NCBI RefSeq assembly: GCF_003286085.1
Contig: NW_020825329.1
Coordinates: forward strand, 1,240,001-1,304,000
DNA length: 64,000 nucleotides
Reading direction: 5' to 3'
Source of the DNA: Drosophila persimilis
Lineage: Eukaryota; Arthropoda; Insecta; Diptera; Drosophilidae
Position 1 is the stretch's first letter. The number at the start of each line of letters is the position of its first letter. The notes beneath the pieces are model-generated. The model ran no database searches. It was not told the DNA's origin and saw only the letters and a list, made by a program, of their open reading frames with translations. This document shows, in pieces, positions 34,701 through 47,300 of the stretch. A program made the position numbers and the translations under genes.

Positions 34701-35645
34701 CTCAGAACAGAACAGTGTTCTGTATGTAGGCTCAAACACAATGCGGATCATGTGAGTCGAGACTGGAATCGGAATCGGAATGGGGATTGTGTGTGATTGT
34801 GATTGGAATGGGACAGTGAGTAAAAGCTGGACGGAGGCAGTTAAGCTGCTAAATCGAGATGACAGTGTCTGACTGAACATTGGGAGAAGACACAACATAC
34901 TCGTAGTTGGGTATAAATATATGTATATACATACATATGTACATATCAGGAGCAGACGCATACGCACTAACAGACGCGATAACAGTCAAAAAAACAACAA
35001 CGGACGGCGGTTATTGTAGTTCGAAAACAACGAGGAAATACGGAAACGACTACAATAGGGAGTTCTTAAGGGGCATGACAGAATGCAAACTCAGAGAGTA
35101 CCCAGACTTATTCCCATACTTACATGTATGAATTAGAGAGTGTGTGTTTGTGTATGTTTTTATTTTTCTTAGAAATATAGTTTTTATAATAGTACTACGT
35201 AATGTCCTTGCTAATACTAAAAAAATCTATCATCCTTACCTAATAGAAATATATTGCACATAAGAGTATGTTCGACAAAAGTACAGACGAACATCACATA
35301 CCTCTAGATATTCTGCTGAAATATGTACATATGTATGTATTCTAGACTCACAATGTATAATAATTCAATATAATGTTTCAATACACAGCTACCAACGAAG
35401 GGTAACGTTGTAAACCAAGCAAAGGGCGCGGGTTTTTTTTTGTACCCGGCCCTCTGTCAGTTATAATTTATGTAATTTATACAATATATTTTATATGTAA
35501 GTCGTTTGGTATCGCTGTTCTATAAAAAGGAACAAATTGATTTTTTGGAAAAAAAGAATTAATAAAAATCGGTCGAACAGTTTTGGAGATTTTTATACAC
35601 ATAATAGATTTGATCTGTTTTCATTTTTCTTTACCTTTCTTTTTA

Positions 35646-35958
35646 TTAGTATTGGCGTATATTTGATTTGTGGTAAAAGTGGATGTGTGTAACTTCCAGA
35701 AGGAATCGTTTCCGACCTCATAAAGTATATATATTCTTGATCAGCATCAATAGCCGAGTCGATTGAGCCCTGTCCGTCCGTCCGTCTGTCCGTCCGTCCG
35801 TCCGTCTGTCCGTCCCTATTAGCGTCTAGTGCTCAAAGACTATAAGAGCTAGAGCAACGATGTTTTGGATCCAGACTTCTGTGATATGTGACTGCTACAA
35901 GAATATTTCAAAACTTCGCCCCGCCCACTTTCGCCCCACAAAGGACGAAAATCTGTGA
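35646..35958 (+). mobile_element. DINE-1-like repeat, truncated
   Basis: Contains GTGGTAAAAGTGGATGTGTG, CAGAAGGAATCGTTTCCGA, an uninterrupted (GTCY)n run at about 35771-35814 and the CCGCCCACTTTCGCC block, then stops at AAAATCTGTG. The outer TATACCCG end and the distal two thirds are missing. Confidence 0.82.
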
Positions 35959-36175
35959 CCTGCAAAAATATCTCAAAGGCAATATGTCGCAATATATGAA
36001 TGTAATTGAGAGGTGACAGAGACCGCCAATTCATTCCTTGTAATAGTTATCCGATTTCGATACGTTAGCGGATTAAAAGAGAATATCAATGTTTAAAAAG
36101 TGTGTCGTATCTAAAACAGTCTTATATTGTATTTCTATGTATTATCTCTGCAGTAGATTAATGTCTGTAACTTAC

Positions 36176-36218
36176 CAATTCAATTAGTTGGTAACTGCAT
36201 TTTTAGCCCTGCATTGCT
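36176..36218 (-). other. zfh2: Candidate 43-nt non-coding 5' exon of zfh2
   Basis: On the - strand an acceptor (TTTTTTCCTTTCAG) and a strong donor (AATTG|GTAAGTTA) flank 43 nt. Spliced to the acceptor at 29617 it places TAA in frame ahead of the ATG at 29586, which fits a 5' UTR exon and makes that ATG the first in-frame start. This rests on splice signals alone. Confidence 0.4.
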
Positions 36219-36408
36219 CTGAAAGGAAAAAAGAATTGCTGAATTAGTATTAGAATAAATGTAAACATGTTTCTTGTGTTCGAAATATTTCTTGATAATT
36301 TTTTGAAACTCCGATTCTTAAAAAAAAAGGCTAAAGCTACGCGAAGTGTACAGGTAACGGGTATATACATATGTACATATATGTACTAAAGCATATAAAT
36401 ATTTCATA

Positions 36409-37530
36409 AACGAGGGGGAACGTTGTGAGTTGCTGCGGACACCGCAACTCTACAGTTATACCCGATACTAAGTCAGTATGGCTCTCCTCCGGCAGACGCC
36501 GCTAATATTCAACGACACTACAAAGAGTGCGTGCGAGAGAGACAGAAAATCAGTCTGAGCGTGACGTCACGCGCTGCGTAGCCACTGCAAATTGATTTGT
36601 TTCCTTTGGCTACAAAAATGATCTGATCTGATCTGATCCAGATTCAGCAATCTGATAGATATGGTCGTTATCTATGATTCTGCGTTTTTAGTTTTCTCAA
36701 ATCTGCAATATTGTGGATGCAACAGATTTTCGTCCTTTGTGTGGGCGGAAGGGGGTGGGGCGAAATTTTGAGATAAAGGCTTTATAGTGAGATCTAACAG
36801 AAGTGCGGATACCAAATTTGGTTGCTCTAGCTTTAATAGTCTCTGAGATTTGTGAATATCCCCAGATTTGCATTCTTTGCGGGGGCGGAAGGGGGTGTGG
36901 CGAAATTTTGAAACAAACTCGTCTCGGTCCGATATATTAGGAGTGTGGATACCAAATTTGGTTGCTCTAGCTTTTATAGTCTCTGAGATCTAGGCGCTAA
37001 TGTTTTACTCTAAGCAAAGCCGCCTATGCTACGTGTGTGTTAGAGAGAGACAGGGCGAGAAAAAATGAAATTGTTTTCTTGATGCTGGCTATAATAATAA
37101 TACGATCCAATTCAGATTCCGCAGTCTAAAAGATATCGTCATTCTCTACGATTCTGCGGTTTTGGTTTTCTCGTATGTTTAAAATTGTGGATGCCACAGA
37201 TTTTCGCCTTTTGTGGGAGCGGAAGTGGGCGGGGCAAAGTTTTGAAATATTTTTGTAGCAGTGACATATCACAGAAGTCTGGATCCAAAACATCGTTGCT
37301 CTAGTTCTTATAGTCTTTGAGCATTAGGCGCTGAAGGGGACGGACAGACGGACAGACGGACGGACGGACAGACGGACAGACAGACATGGCTCAATCGACT
37401 CGGCTATTGATGCTGATCAAGAATATATATACTTTATGGGGTCGGAAACGATTCCTTCTGGACGTTACACACATACACTTTTACCACAAATCTAATATAC
37501 CCCAATACTCATTTTGAGTATCGGGTATAA
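36409..37530 (-). mobile_element. DINE-1-like repeat, near full length
   Basis: Runs from AACGAGGGGGAACGTTGTG to TGAGTATCGGGTATAA with all internal blocks, including a GGAC/AGAC tract at about 37338-37382. By eye it differs from the 19522-20633 copy at only a few positions over long stretches, in the same orientation, so both probably come from a recent burst. Confidence 0.88.
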
Positions 37531-39346
37531 TTACAATATTGAAAATACGAGACAACTGAACACAAAAAGTCGAAGAAATTTGTGAGATCTTGGGTATATG
37601 GTAAAATGTCAACTTTATTACACATTCGGGATGAAAGAGTATCCGAAACTCTAGTTTTTGTCCAACAAGCACACCGTGCGACTGGACTGAAAACATTTCG
37701 TTTACTGTACCCTTTCTTCCTCTTCGCTCGTTTGGTTTAATCTCCTTCTCTCTTTTGTCGAGCAGTAATTAATTATTGCATTCACGTAACTGGCTTTATT
37801 TTCTGTACATACATATGGACATGCATATGTAGTTACATTGCCGTTCATTTATTCGCCAACACAGTACGCATAAATGCTGACTTAGACATGAACTTGGCCA
37901 CGCCACGGAACCTGATTTTCTGTTTGTATGCGCATGAGCACAGCCCCCGCCGATCATTTAAAAAGTTCAATGCCCAAAAATTGTCGACGATTTTTTTTAC
38001 ACACACAGCACATCACATCACACACAAAAGGTGTTGAACTATTTCAAATGCGCAGAGCGGTGTGGCCCTCCGATCTCGGCCCTCCAGACGGCACGTACGT
38101 TGCAGTGACACCGACACCCATCCCATCGTGGTATCAATATCATTGGATACGATGCATCATCGATACCGTTTTAGCATTATACCAAAGCATAAAAAAGCTT
38201 TCATATCGTACGGAGTACGTATGGAGTATTATTTTCGACTGGTGCTTTCATCGCCATCTTAGTTTGGCCGATTTCGACCTTGCCAAAGGTTATGTTTGCT
38301 TTTATCACTGCCATAGTGAGACAGCCTTCGACTTTCGTGCTCCTTCAAAATCTTCCCTACCTTTCCTTGGTATCCCGTATCTCTCCTCCGCTTCCGCCGC
38401 GTGCAAGGTTTGAAACCAATCTAACCTAATTGGCAGTATTGAAGATAATTGTTGTTAATTGGTATCCTTCTTCTCAAGTTTTCTCTAACCCGGCCATCAA
38501 CGGGGGGGCATCATTAATACATACATATGTACATATTGTATAGTACATACGCAGCAGATTTATATGTATGTGAGGAAAAAATCACGCATGCGGAAGATTT
38601 GTATTCCCATCCCAAAAAACGAAGAGTGTACAGATGAGATCCGTTCAGGTTCTGTCTTTTTCGGTTACGCTTCAAGCTCGAGATGCTAATCTCTATTCAG
38701 TTATTATCAGTTATTATCGCATCGCATTCACGCTCAACCAGTAAACAGGTTCCAATTCCAATTAGCCCTAATATCTCTAGTTTCTTAACTTAGCAATTAA
38801 TATTGTTCATAGGACCTCTTCTTCTGTGATCTGGTCGGCTCCTTGTGATACCTTTTTTGATCGCACAGCACATAACAGTAGTAGAAGGTTTTCCTCCTTC
38901 CATGCGGCAGCCTGCTAATTGCGCGACACTGTGCTCAGCTTCCCAACTTTTGTACCCAAATTTGTACCTGTACCCGTTCAACTTAATACTAATTATGACC
39001 ATGATTATTTTTTTCCCATTTTCTCTCTTTCGTCGTCGATTTGGACTCGGTAAACTTGTTTCGTTGGCTAACTGTTGGTTATGTTGGTGTGTGTGTGTCA
39101 AGTGATGTGATTGCGGGCGATTCAAAAAGTAATTCAAAGAAGACGACTCCGAAAGCAATGTGAAAAATAAGAGGCGCATAAGCGCAGCGGAAGTTGTCGA
39201 GACGCTTTTTCACTCATAATTAAAAGAGATTATTGCTGAGGGGGCTTCTCTTTTGAGCACATGACTGTGCCACAAGACTATCGAAAAACGTTCGTGAATT
39301 ATGTATACTCTGATATTCATAACCTGATCGTGGTATAATACATATA

Positions 39347-40133
39347 CACTACTGGCCAAAATAATAAGTACACGCTTATGAGCTTTCTTTCACGTCCTAT
39401 AAAACTTTTCTAATAAACATAATTAAAAAATCAAATTTATTTTTAGTTTTCTATCCTACAATAGACTATAAAAATGTTTATCATAAGCATTTTTCATTTC
39501 AAATATATATTTTATGATTGATTAAACCTTAAAATCATAAATAAGGGCTGGCCAAAATAATAAGTACAGCAATTCTCCAAAGCGAAAAACTAAAAGCGTA
39601 TCAAAATTTTTACACTTTTTTCTTATAATTTATAATATTTTAATAGTATCCTATATAGCCACACTTATTTTGGATGATTTCGGCCATTCTTCTTTGCATA
39701 CTAGCAATAAGTTTGCGGCAAGTCTCCACTGGAATCTCACACCACGTTTTTTGCACAAATTCTCCACAATTCTTTTTCTTTTCGAAAAGCATTTTTACCA
39801 TTTCGACGTTTTAAGTCACCCCAAAGGTTTTCAAATGGGTTTAAGTCAGGAGACTGACTTAGCCAAGCCATAACGTTTACATTTTTTTTCCGTAAACCAA
39901 GCCTTCACCACCTTTGAGGTGTGCTTTGGGTAATTTTCCGGTAGAAAGACCCATCTCAAGGGCATGTTTTCCTTAGCATAAGGTTGTATACTGTCTGTCA
40001 ATATGTTTTTACTTGTACTTACATGTACTTAAATATGAAGGAACTCAAGAAAAAACAACAATCCTTCGACCAAATCTTTATCCAATCCTTTCAAATATAT
40101 AAATAACACTAGTGTACTTATTATTTTGGCCAG
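39347..40133 (-). mobile_element. Decayed Tc1-like transposon
   Basis: Both ends carry CTGGCCAAAATAATAAGTAC in inverted orientation (39352-39371 and 40113-40132). A second direct copy of the left motif lies at 39549-39568, an IR/DR-like arrangement. On the - strand the interior encodes recognisable transposase pieces: ENYPKHTSKVVKAWF (about 39925-39880) and SQSPDLNPFENLWGDLKRR (about 39858-39802), the Tc1 family's conserved catalytic-region motifs, in different frames. The N-terminal half is missing, so it is a dead internal-deletion copy. Confidence 0.85.
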
Positions 40134-40203
40134 ACCAAAAATGCCCATTCTGCAAAAATGTATGAATAGAATTTTATTAAGATGATTCTCCACTTTGATT
40201 TTT

Positions 40204-41306
40204 ATACCCGATACTCAAAATGAGTATTGGGGTATATTAGATTTGTGGTAAAAGTGGATGTGTGTAACGTCCAGAAGGAATCGTTTCTGACCCCATAAAG
40301 TATATATATTCTTGATCAGCATCAATAGCCGAGTCGATTGAGCCATGTCTGTCTCTCCGTCTGTCCGTCCGTCCGTCCGTCTGTCCGTCCCCTTCAGCGC
40401 CTAGTGCTCAAAGACTATAAGAGCTAGAGCAACGATATTTTGGATCCAGACTTCTGTGATATGTCACTGCTACAAGAATATTTCAAAACGTTGCCCCGCC
40501 CACTTCCGCCCCCACAAAGGGCGAAAATCTGTGGCATCCACAATTTTGACGATACGAGAAAACTAAAAACGCAGAATCGTAGAAGATGACCATATCTTCT
40601 AGAGTGCAAAATCTGAATCGTATAATTATTATAGCCAGAATCAAGAAAACAATTTCATTCTTTCTCGCTCTGTCTCTCTCTAACACACAGGTTTCATGGT
40701 CGGTTTTGCCAATTGCAAAATATGAGTTCAAGGATCTCAGAACCTATAAGAGCCAGAGCACCCAAATTTGGTATCCACACTCCTGTCATATCGGACCTTG
40801 ACCGTTTAGTGTCCAAATTTCGCCACACCCCCTTCCGCCCCCGCAAAGGACGAAAATCTGGGGCATCCACAAATCTCAGAGACTATTAAGGCTAGAGTAA
40901 CCAAATTCGGTAACCGCACTTCTGTTAGATCTCACTATAAAACGTATATCTCAAAATTTCGCCCCACCCCCTTCCGCCACCACAAAGGACGAAAATCTGT
41001 GGCATCCACAATTTTGAAGGTACGAGAAAACTAAAAACGCAGAATCATAGATAATGATCATATCTATTAGATTGCTGAATCTGGATCAGATCAGATCATT
41101 TTTATAGCCAAAAGGAACAAATCAATTTGCACTGGCTACGCAGCGCCCGACGTCACGCTCAGACGGACTTTCTGTCTCTCTCGCACGCACTCTTTGTCGT
41201 GTCGTTTAATATTAGCGGCGTCTGCCGGAGGAGAGCCATACTGACTTAGTATCGGGTATAACTGTAGAGTTGCGGTGTCCGCAGCAACTCACAACGTTGC
41301 CCCTCT
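40204..41306 (+). mobile_element. DINE-1-like repeat, near full length
   Basis: Reads TATACCCGATACTCAAAATG through GTCCAGAAGGAATCG, a (GTCY)n tract near 40348-40389 and the body, to the stem-loop and ACGTTGCCCCTC end. It lies about 70 bp right of the Tc1-like relic. Confidence 0.88.
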
Positions 41307-44300
41307 TTTTTTTTTTTAACGTAACGTCAGTTTATTTTTTTTCCCCTTTAAAACCGTGCGTTTGATCATTTTGTTGGTGAATATATTGCCTATATTGTCT
41401 TTGACTTTTTCATTATTATTTTTTAACATTTAACGTAACGATAGAACATCATTAACATCTACGCAGATACTTTTGTAGTACAAATATTACATTTATTCAG
41501 TGTTCAAAAAAATATTTATGCAAACTCTTATCTTTCTATGAAATTCTGTATAAAAAGAAGTTTAGCTTTAATATTTGAGAGATTCATTTCTTACTTCCAC
41601 TCCAAATTATTGAGATGGCGTAAGCCGTGGCCGGACTGCCAGTGGTTAAGGAGTTCACTAGCCCCAACGATATCTAACATACATACACACACACACAGAC
41701 AATTTTCTTCCAGGTCGCGCTGTACATTCTCATATGCCTTTGTTTATATGCTTCATGTGGGAGAGGAAGAGGATAATAATGATTCGCCAATTTAATAATA
41801 ATTTCTCTAATAATTATACAGTAACTATAATTATGGTCACATTAAAATACGAAGTTCGTTGAAAATTTTAATTTCAACACATTTTTGGGATGATGTTTTT
41901 TTTAGCCCTTTCTTCTTACCACTAGACGAGCAGTCGACGAGCCGAGCTAATTCCATGATCAGAACCACATATATAATTGCTCTGAACTCAAAAAACCGCC
42001 ATTACTCAGAAGCGGAGCCGTGAAATGTACCAGCGAAATATTTGATTACCCAAGTAGTTTGATATCGGTTGCAAATTATCATTGATATCTTAGCTACAAA
42101 TGTATGTATTTACATACCATATTATATTAATACTGACACGATATAGTAGTAGGAATTGTTTTTGACTTCATAACTGCACATCCATACATACATATGTATG
42201 TATATCGACATATGTAGTTCGTCTACTGGTGATGAATATATTTACGTCTACATAATTAAAACTACAGATTTATTTATCGTTCAGTTGATATCTCACAGAT
42301 TAATAACCAGAGGACGCAGTCATGGTCTTCTATTGCCCAGACAATGACAACTGTCTGCGACTCCTTTTCTGCCTTACCCACCTCACCTCTCGACGATTCT
42401 GTCATCGCCCAATTGCTCGTGACGACAACAGCACGTCGATTAATTAGTGACTATTTTTTTGGGTACACGAGTGCGATCAAAACGTCCCGTTCTTGTCATT
42501 GGCTACGGCCTAGCTCTAACTCCCATCTTGGGGATGCTATATATGTACGTGACGCAAGTACATATCTACATAAATATCTATGTACATATGTATGTAGGGG
42601 TTTTCATATAAAATTATGTATGAACATAAATATGTATTTGTAGTGGTATTCGTGCATGTTATGTAAGTATGTACATTTTATGTGACACAAATTTGCATTA
42701 TATTTAATGGAGTCAAGTGTATCTATGGAAAATGTTATTGGTTAAAATCCTTTTGAACCTATTGTAAATATACCCAGGGATGGGAGCTTTTTTACGGAGC
42801 TTGTCATCCAAAACGAACCGTATTTGCCCTCATAAAAAATATGAAATATGTATATACATGCTTCAAGAATACTAAAAGTATATTTACACTAGCAGGTAAG
42901 CCTCCTTCGTTTCTGCGCCAACCCCCGGCTCACTCGCTTCGCTCGCTTGAGCCGATATAAATAAAATACCTAACAACCGACCCATATAACGAAATAATAG
43001 AGAGATGTACAGTACATATATATATTAATGTATGTATGTACATATATACATATATGTACAATATGTAATATTCTTGCAATCGAATTAGAATGTATCCCTT
43101 TTATGTGATACTGCCTCCTTTGCGTGGCAAACCATCTTGTCGAAGCCAAAATAACTTTTTTATACAGTTATTATTTTCTTCTTAAAATTGTACAGTCGAT
43201 TCAGGTTTTTCTGAACTCAAATTTTAACCACCTCACCGCCATATGTTTCGTCCTTTGGCCTTTGACATTGCAGGCTGGAAAACATATGGCCATTGAAAAA
43301 ATCTGCATCTAAGTATGCACATATGTTTCCAAATATATGTATATACTACATACATATTGTATGTACTTCCCATGCTTAGTAATCGCTTCTCGAGCTACTA
43401 TCGAATCGAACAATATTCAACAAGATAAACTTTAGCTATGCGTCGTGTCGGCTGGGTGTGTTTTCGTGTTAAAGGCCTTTTGGGGTGACAGATACTTTGA
43501 AAGTAAAATAATACAAAAAGGGAAACGCAACCTTTATTGACCGTAAAGATAAAAGCAAGCACTAACATAACGAAATGAGGAGTAGGTGTCAAAATACACG
43601 CACATGACCATACACACATACACAAAAAAGCACAAACACGAACCAAACAAGCTGTGGTCAACACATCCTCACATGTAGTACGTACAAGACTCTGGAACAA
43701 TTTGACCCACTCACCACACGCGCCGCACGCTATTTGCCACTCACGTGAGTTGTGGTCCCACCTGACGCGCTCGCCAAGGGCCATGGCCCGCCGGATAGAT
43801 GGACTCGTAGATGTTCTTGTAGTTAAATCCAAGCCCAAATGGAGTAGCCCGTATGTACAAGTTAGTAAGCAGGACAATAGCTAAGAACAGAACCCACCTA
43901 CCGGATAGATATGTACATACTTATGTATGTGCAAAAAAATCGAGTCGCTGTGAATCAATTTATATCCGTTATAAGCATTCGTTTTGTCGTTCGGGCTGAA
44001 CAGCACAGTGTACATTTAAACACAACCGATATCTACTAAACGAAATCAGATCGCAGTCGGAACTGAACAACTAAGAATAATTTTAATATGCATTCGATCA
44101 AATTGACTATTAAGTGATTTGAATGTGAATGTTGAAAGAATGATGGAGTCGGAGCAGGTGATCTAAAATTCGATTTTGACGAAGAATGAGACTGATTTTT
44201 GTTCCTACTGTGCTGTTGGTGCATTTTGGATCCGTCCTGTGGAATAATTGAGTATCCACGAGTATAACCATCTTCGAGCGAATTCAGAGCTGGCTGGCCC

Positions 44301-47300
44301 AGCCCCAGCCCGGTACTCTGCACCAATTAAAATACTCGGAATGCTTATGATATAGGAACGTTAATTAAAGCAGTCGACGAGGGGAGTTAAGCTCGGAAAG
44401 GGGAGAGGGCGCGGGCGCACTCAGCGCTCATTTAAACGACCAATCAGAAGATGCTCTGTGTAGACCCCAAAGACCGTCCGTGCTGGTGTGCGAAATATTC
44501 AACGCACATCGCAAAAAGCTACTCACACACACACACCTACGCTCTGGCTCTGACTCTGAGTGCGATTTATGTGCCACTTTCTGAGCACAAGTTCGAGTGG
44601 GTGAGAGATGATGGGTTGGGGATGGCTGGCTAACTACAATCTGTATAAATGTATATACATATATACAGAGAGGGAGAGAACGAGATAGAGGAGAGGAGCG
44701 AAACCATGTGTACATTCATACATATGTACAGATTTATATGTGTGCATGTGTGTTGCATATGATGATAGGAACGAGCGCGCACACAAAGCTCATCATATGT
44801 GTGTATGCATTCACGTTCATATTCGCTTAGAGTACGCTTAATGGCTGGCAATTATGGACATACATGTGTAGGTATATGTATATATATATTCATATATACC
44901 ATATATATATATATATAAGTATTTATGTACGATATGCAGATTTTGTATCGCCAGCCAGACCGTCTGAGTCGAAGCCGAGGAGTCCATTTTTATGCCACGC
45001 CTATCCAGCGCAAAGCAGAGCACAGCATCAGCACCACTCATTGACGCGCACAATGTTCAGGATTAGGATGGGGTTTAAGGTTTAGGGTTTAGGGTTACAG
45101 AGCAGTGGTAATGAACGTCATAAGCGAGCTAGTGCGAGTGCGAGTGCGAGAGCAGAACGGAAAGCTACGGCAGGGCAGTATCATCAGCATTCAACAAAAA
45201 ACAATGAGCACAACTAAATCATTGCCACCCATACTCCATCTCGTTCACGCCCATTTAACTGGTTGTGCTTCCCCCATATATACATATGTATGTATGCATG
45301 TTCGACTGCACTCACACAATAGACAGAACGAGACAGAGAGAGTGTAACAATTGAGAGACAGAGCGGCTCAGTGAAACTGAGAAAGAGGCTGAACTAGAGA
45401 CAGAAAGCGAGATGAAAGAGCAGCAGAGCGGCTAAAAAAGAGAGAATTTTAATTTAATTAGTATTTAACAAATTCAAAAGAGCAGACACAGCGGTACCAA
45501 GAAAGAGAACGGAGCGGAAGAGAGCAAAGGTAACTTCATCTTTGTCAATGAGAGAGCTCTTCGGCTCTCTCTCCCTTCTCTATAAAATCAGTTTTGCCGA
45601 CTGAGAAATTCGCAATTCTCGTACCAGCAACAACAAAACGAAAACAGGTTCCCCCCTCACCCAACGACAATGCTAGCCTTCGGTGACAGAGGTGGGACTA
45701 AGGGTTCGTTCGGTTCTCGCATTGTTTTCGTACCCCTTTCGTTGAGTGTGCGTGCGTGTCTGTAGTGTGAGTGTGCACACAATTACAGTTTACAGTACAC
45801 ACACACGCTCTTCTATCAGCGGCTGAGAGCTGGGAGATGAAAGGAGACAATGTGGCGGCCCATCGAGACCGACCCCAACATCGTTCGTTCATTTTCGTCT
45901 TCATACCACGCTCCCCTTCTCCCACACATCACACCAACACGAACGCCAACGACCATAGAGAGTGCGACTACAAATATAATGTAAATAAATAATTTATACA
46001 TAATGCGCTGACTGCGCTTAGCTTTCTTGCTGCTGTGTCCCTTTCGCGCATGTTTGCATCGTACTCTTCGTCTCTTATGGCAACGCAGTAAAGCAAAACG
46101 CTCAGACTTGTGGGTGTTGGTGTTTCGTGCCGTGACTGTGGGCTGTGGGAGCGAGACAGACTGAATGGAGGGACAAATAAGACAGTCAGCTCCACGCTCC
46201 ACGGTACGCGGGGCAGCGAGCTCAAGCTTGAGGAGCGGCGGGAAGGTTGAGTACACAATTACTCGAACATCGCGTCTAGTCTGCTCTGTCGACGTCTCGC
46301 AGGACATTTCTTGTTCTATTTTTTTCAATATTTCCCTCATACTTTGCTACTTACAGTTTTTTTTCTCTTTCCCCACAGTTTTTTGTCTCATTTCAAAACA
46401 AAACCACCCTCTCCTTCGTATTCTACTTTGTATGTATGTGTGTATGTGTGTGTTTGAGTTCTAAAATGTTTATTTTTTATTAATTTTCGGTTGGAAATCC
46501 TTGAAACTATGTAGAAAATATGTTAATATTGTTAATAATCCCTTTCTAAAATAGTAATATACTAATATATAATATACTTACTAACGATTTCCCCATAATC
46601 ATATTACCATTCCCATATACATATGTAGACATACATATGGTCATTTACATACATACATATGTATGTTTGTACATACATTAAGTGAAGATCGGTATATTCC
46701 TATAGGGCGTCTGTGCTTCAACCCTCATCCTCCCGACCCCACAATCAGACATCCATCCAACGTCAGAGCACCCCCGCTCCCCCCACGCAGCAGTTTACCA
46801 TTCTAAAAATCTGATGCGAGGTCTCGCGAAGACGAACCCAGATGCCGATCCACATCCTCCAGCCACACCATACCGCAGCAAGCAGCATTCATTTGCATGT
46901 ACAGCAACCACCTCAGTCACCCCCATTATACACACACACAAATTCACAGCGAGTAACAGTTACTTGAACGGCCAAACATACATACACACATACATAAACA
47001 CGTACACATGTACATATGGAGCAGAAATTTCGTTTCTTGTTTATTGTATATTTCAGAGTCGTTTTTTTTTATTTTAATTTCGTTGCTCGGCGTTATCGAT
47101 TTTTGCCGTTGCTATTCGCCTTCCTTCCTTCTCGATTTTGGGCATGGGCGATAGGGCCTGGCAGTGGGTAAGTTGTGGGGTGGTGTTGGGGGTGGCGTAA
47201 CAGAGGACCTGGTTGAGGGAGGGTTGAGGATGATTTTCCATACATATGTATAAGTATTCATACTCGCATATGTATCAAATGTACATGCATATTCTTATGT

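Larger units (their letters stand above)
29618..36175. other. Gene-free stretch, probably zfh2 5' intron
   Basis: No supported coding region. It contains C-rich low-complexity DNA (30340-30460, runs of CCCATCC and CCCTTCC), a GGGAC-type purine run (about 33205-33242), a GGAT-rich run (34470-34530), many CATA/TACA microsatellites and DINE-1-like fragments near 31007 and 31677. Open frames of 60-155 codons are compositional. Confidence 0.6.

Noticed and set aside
37928..38413. 161-codon + strand open frame
   Set aside because: No recognisable domain, odd composition, overlapped by another frame, and no splice or promoter context. Probably chance.
42925..42960. Short hairpin GGCTCA ... TGAGCC
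   Set aside because: No T-run, gene end or second copy nearby; likely a chance inverted repeat in non-coding DNA.
46165..46464. 99-codon + strand frame and neighbouring - strand frames (45698-46340)
   Set aside because: Composition follows GA/CT-rich low-complexity DNA; no conserved motif could be recognised.
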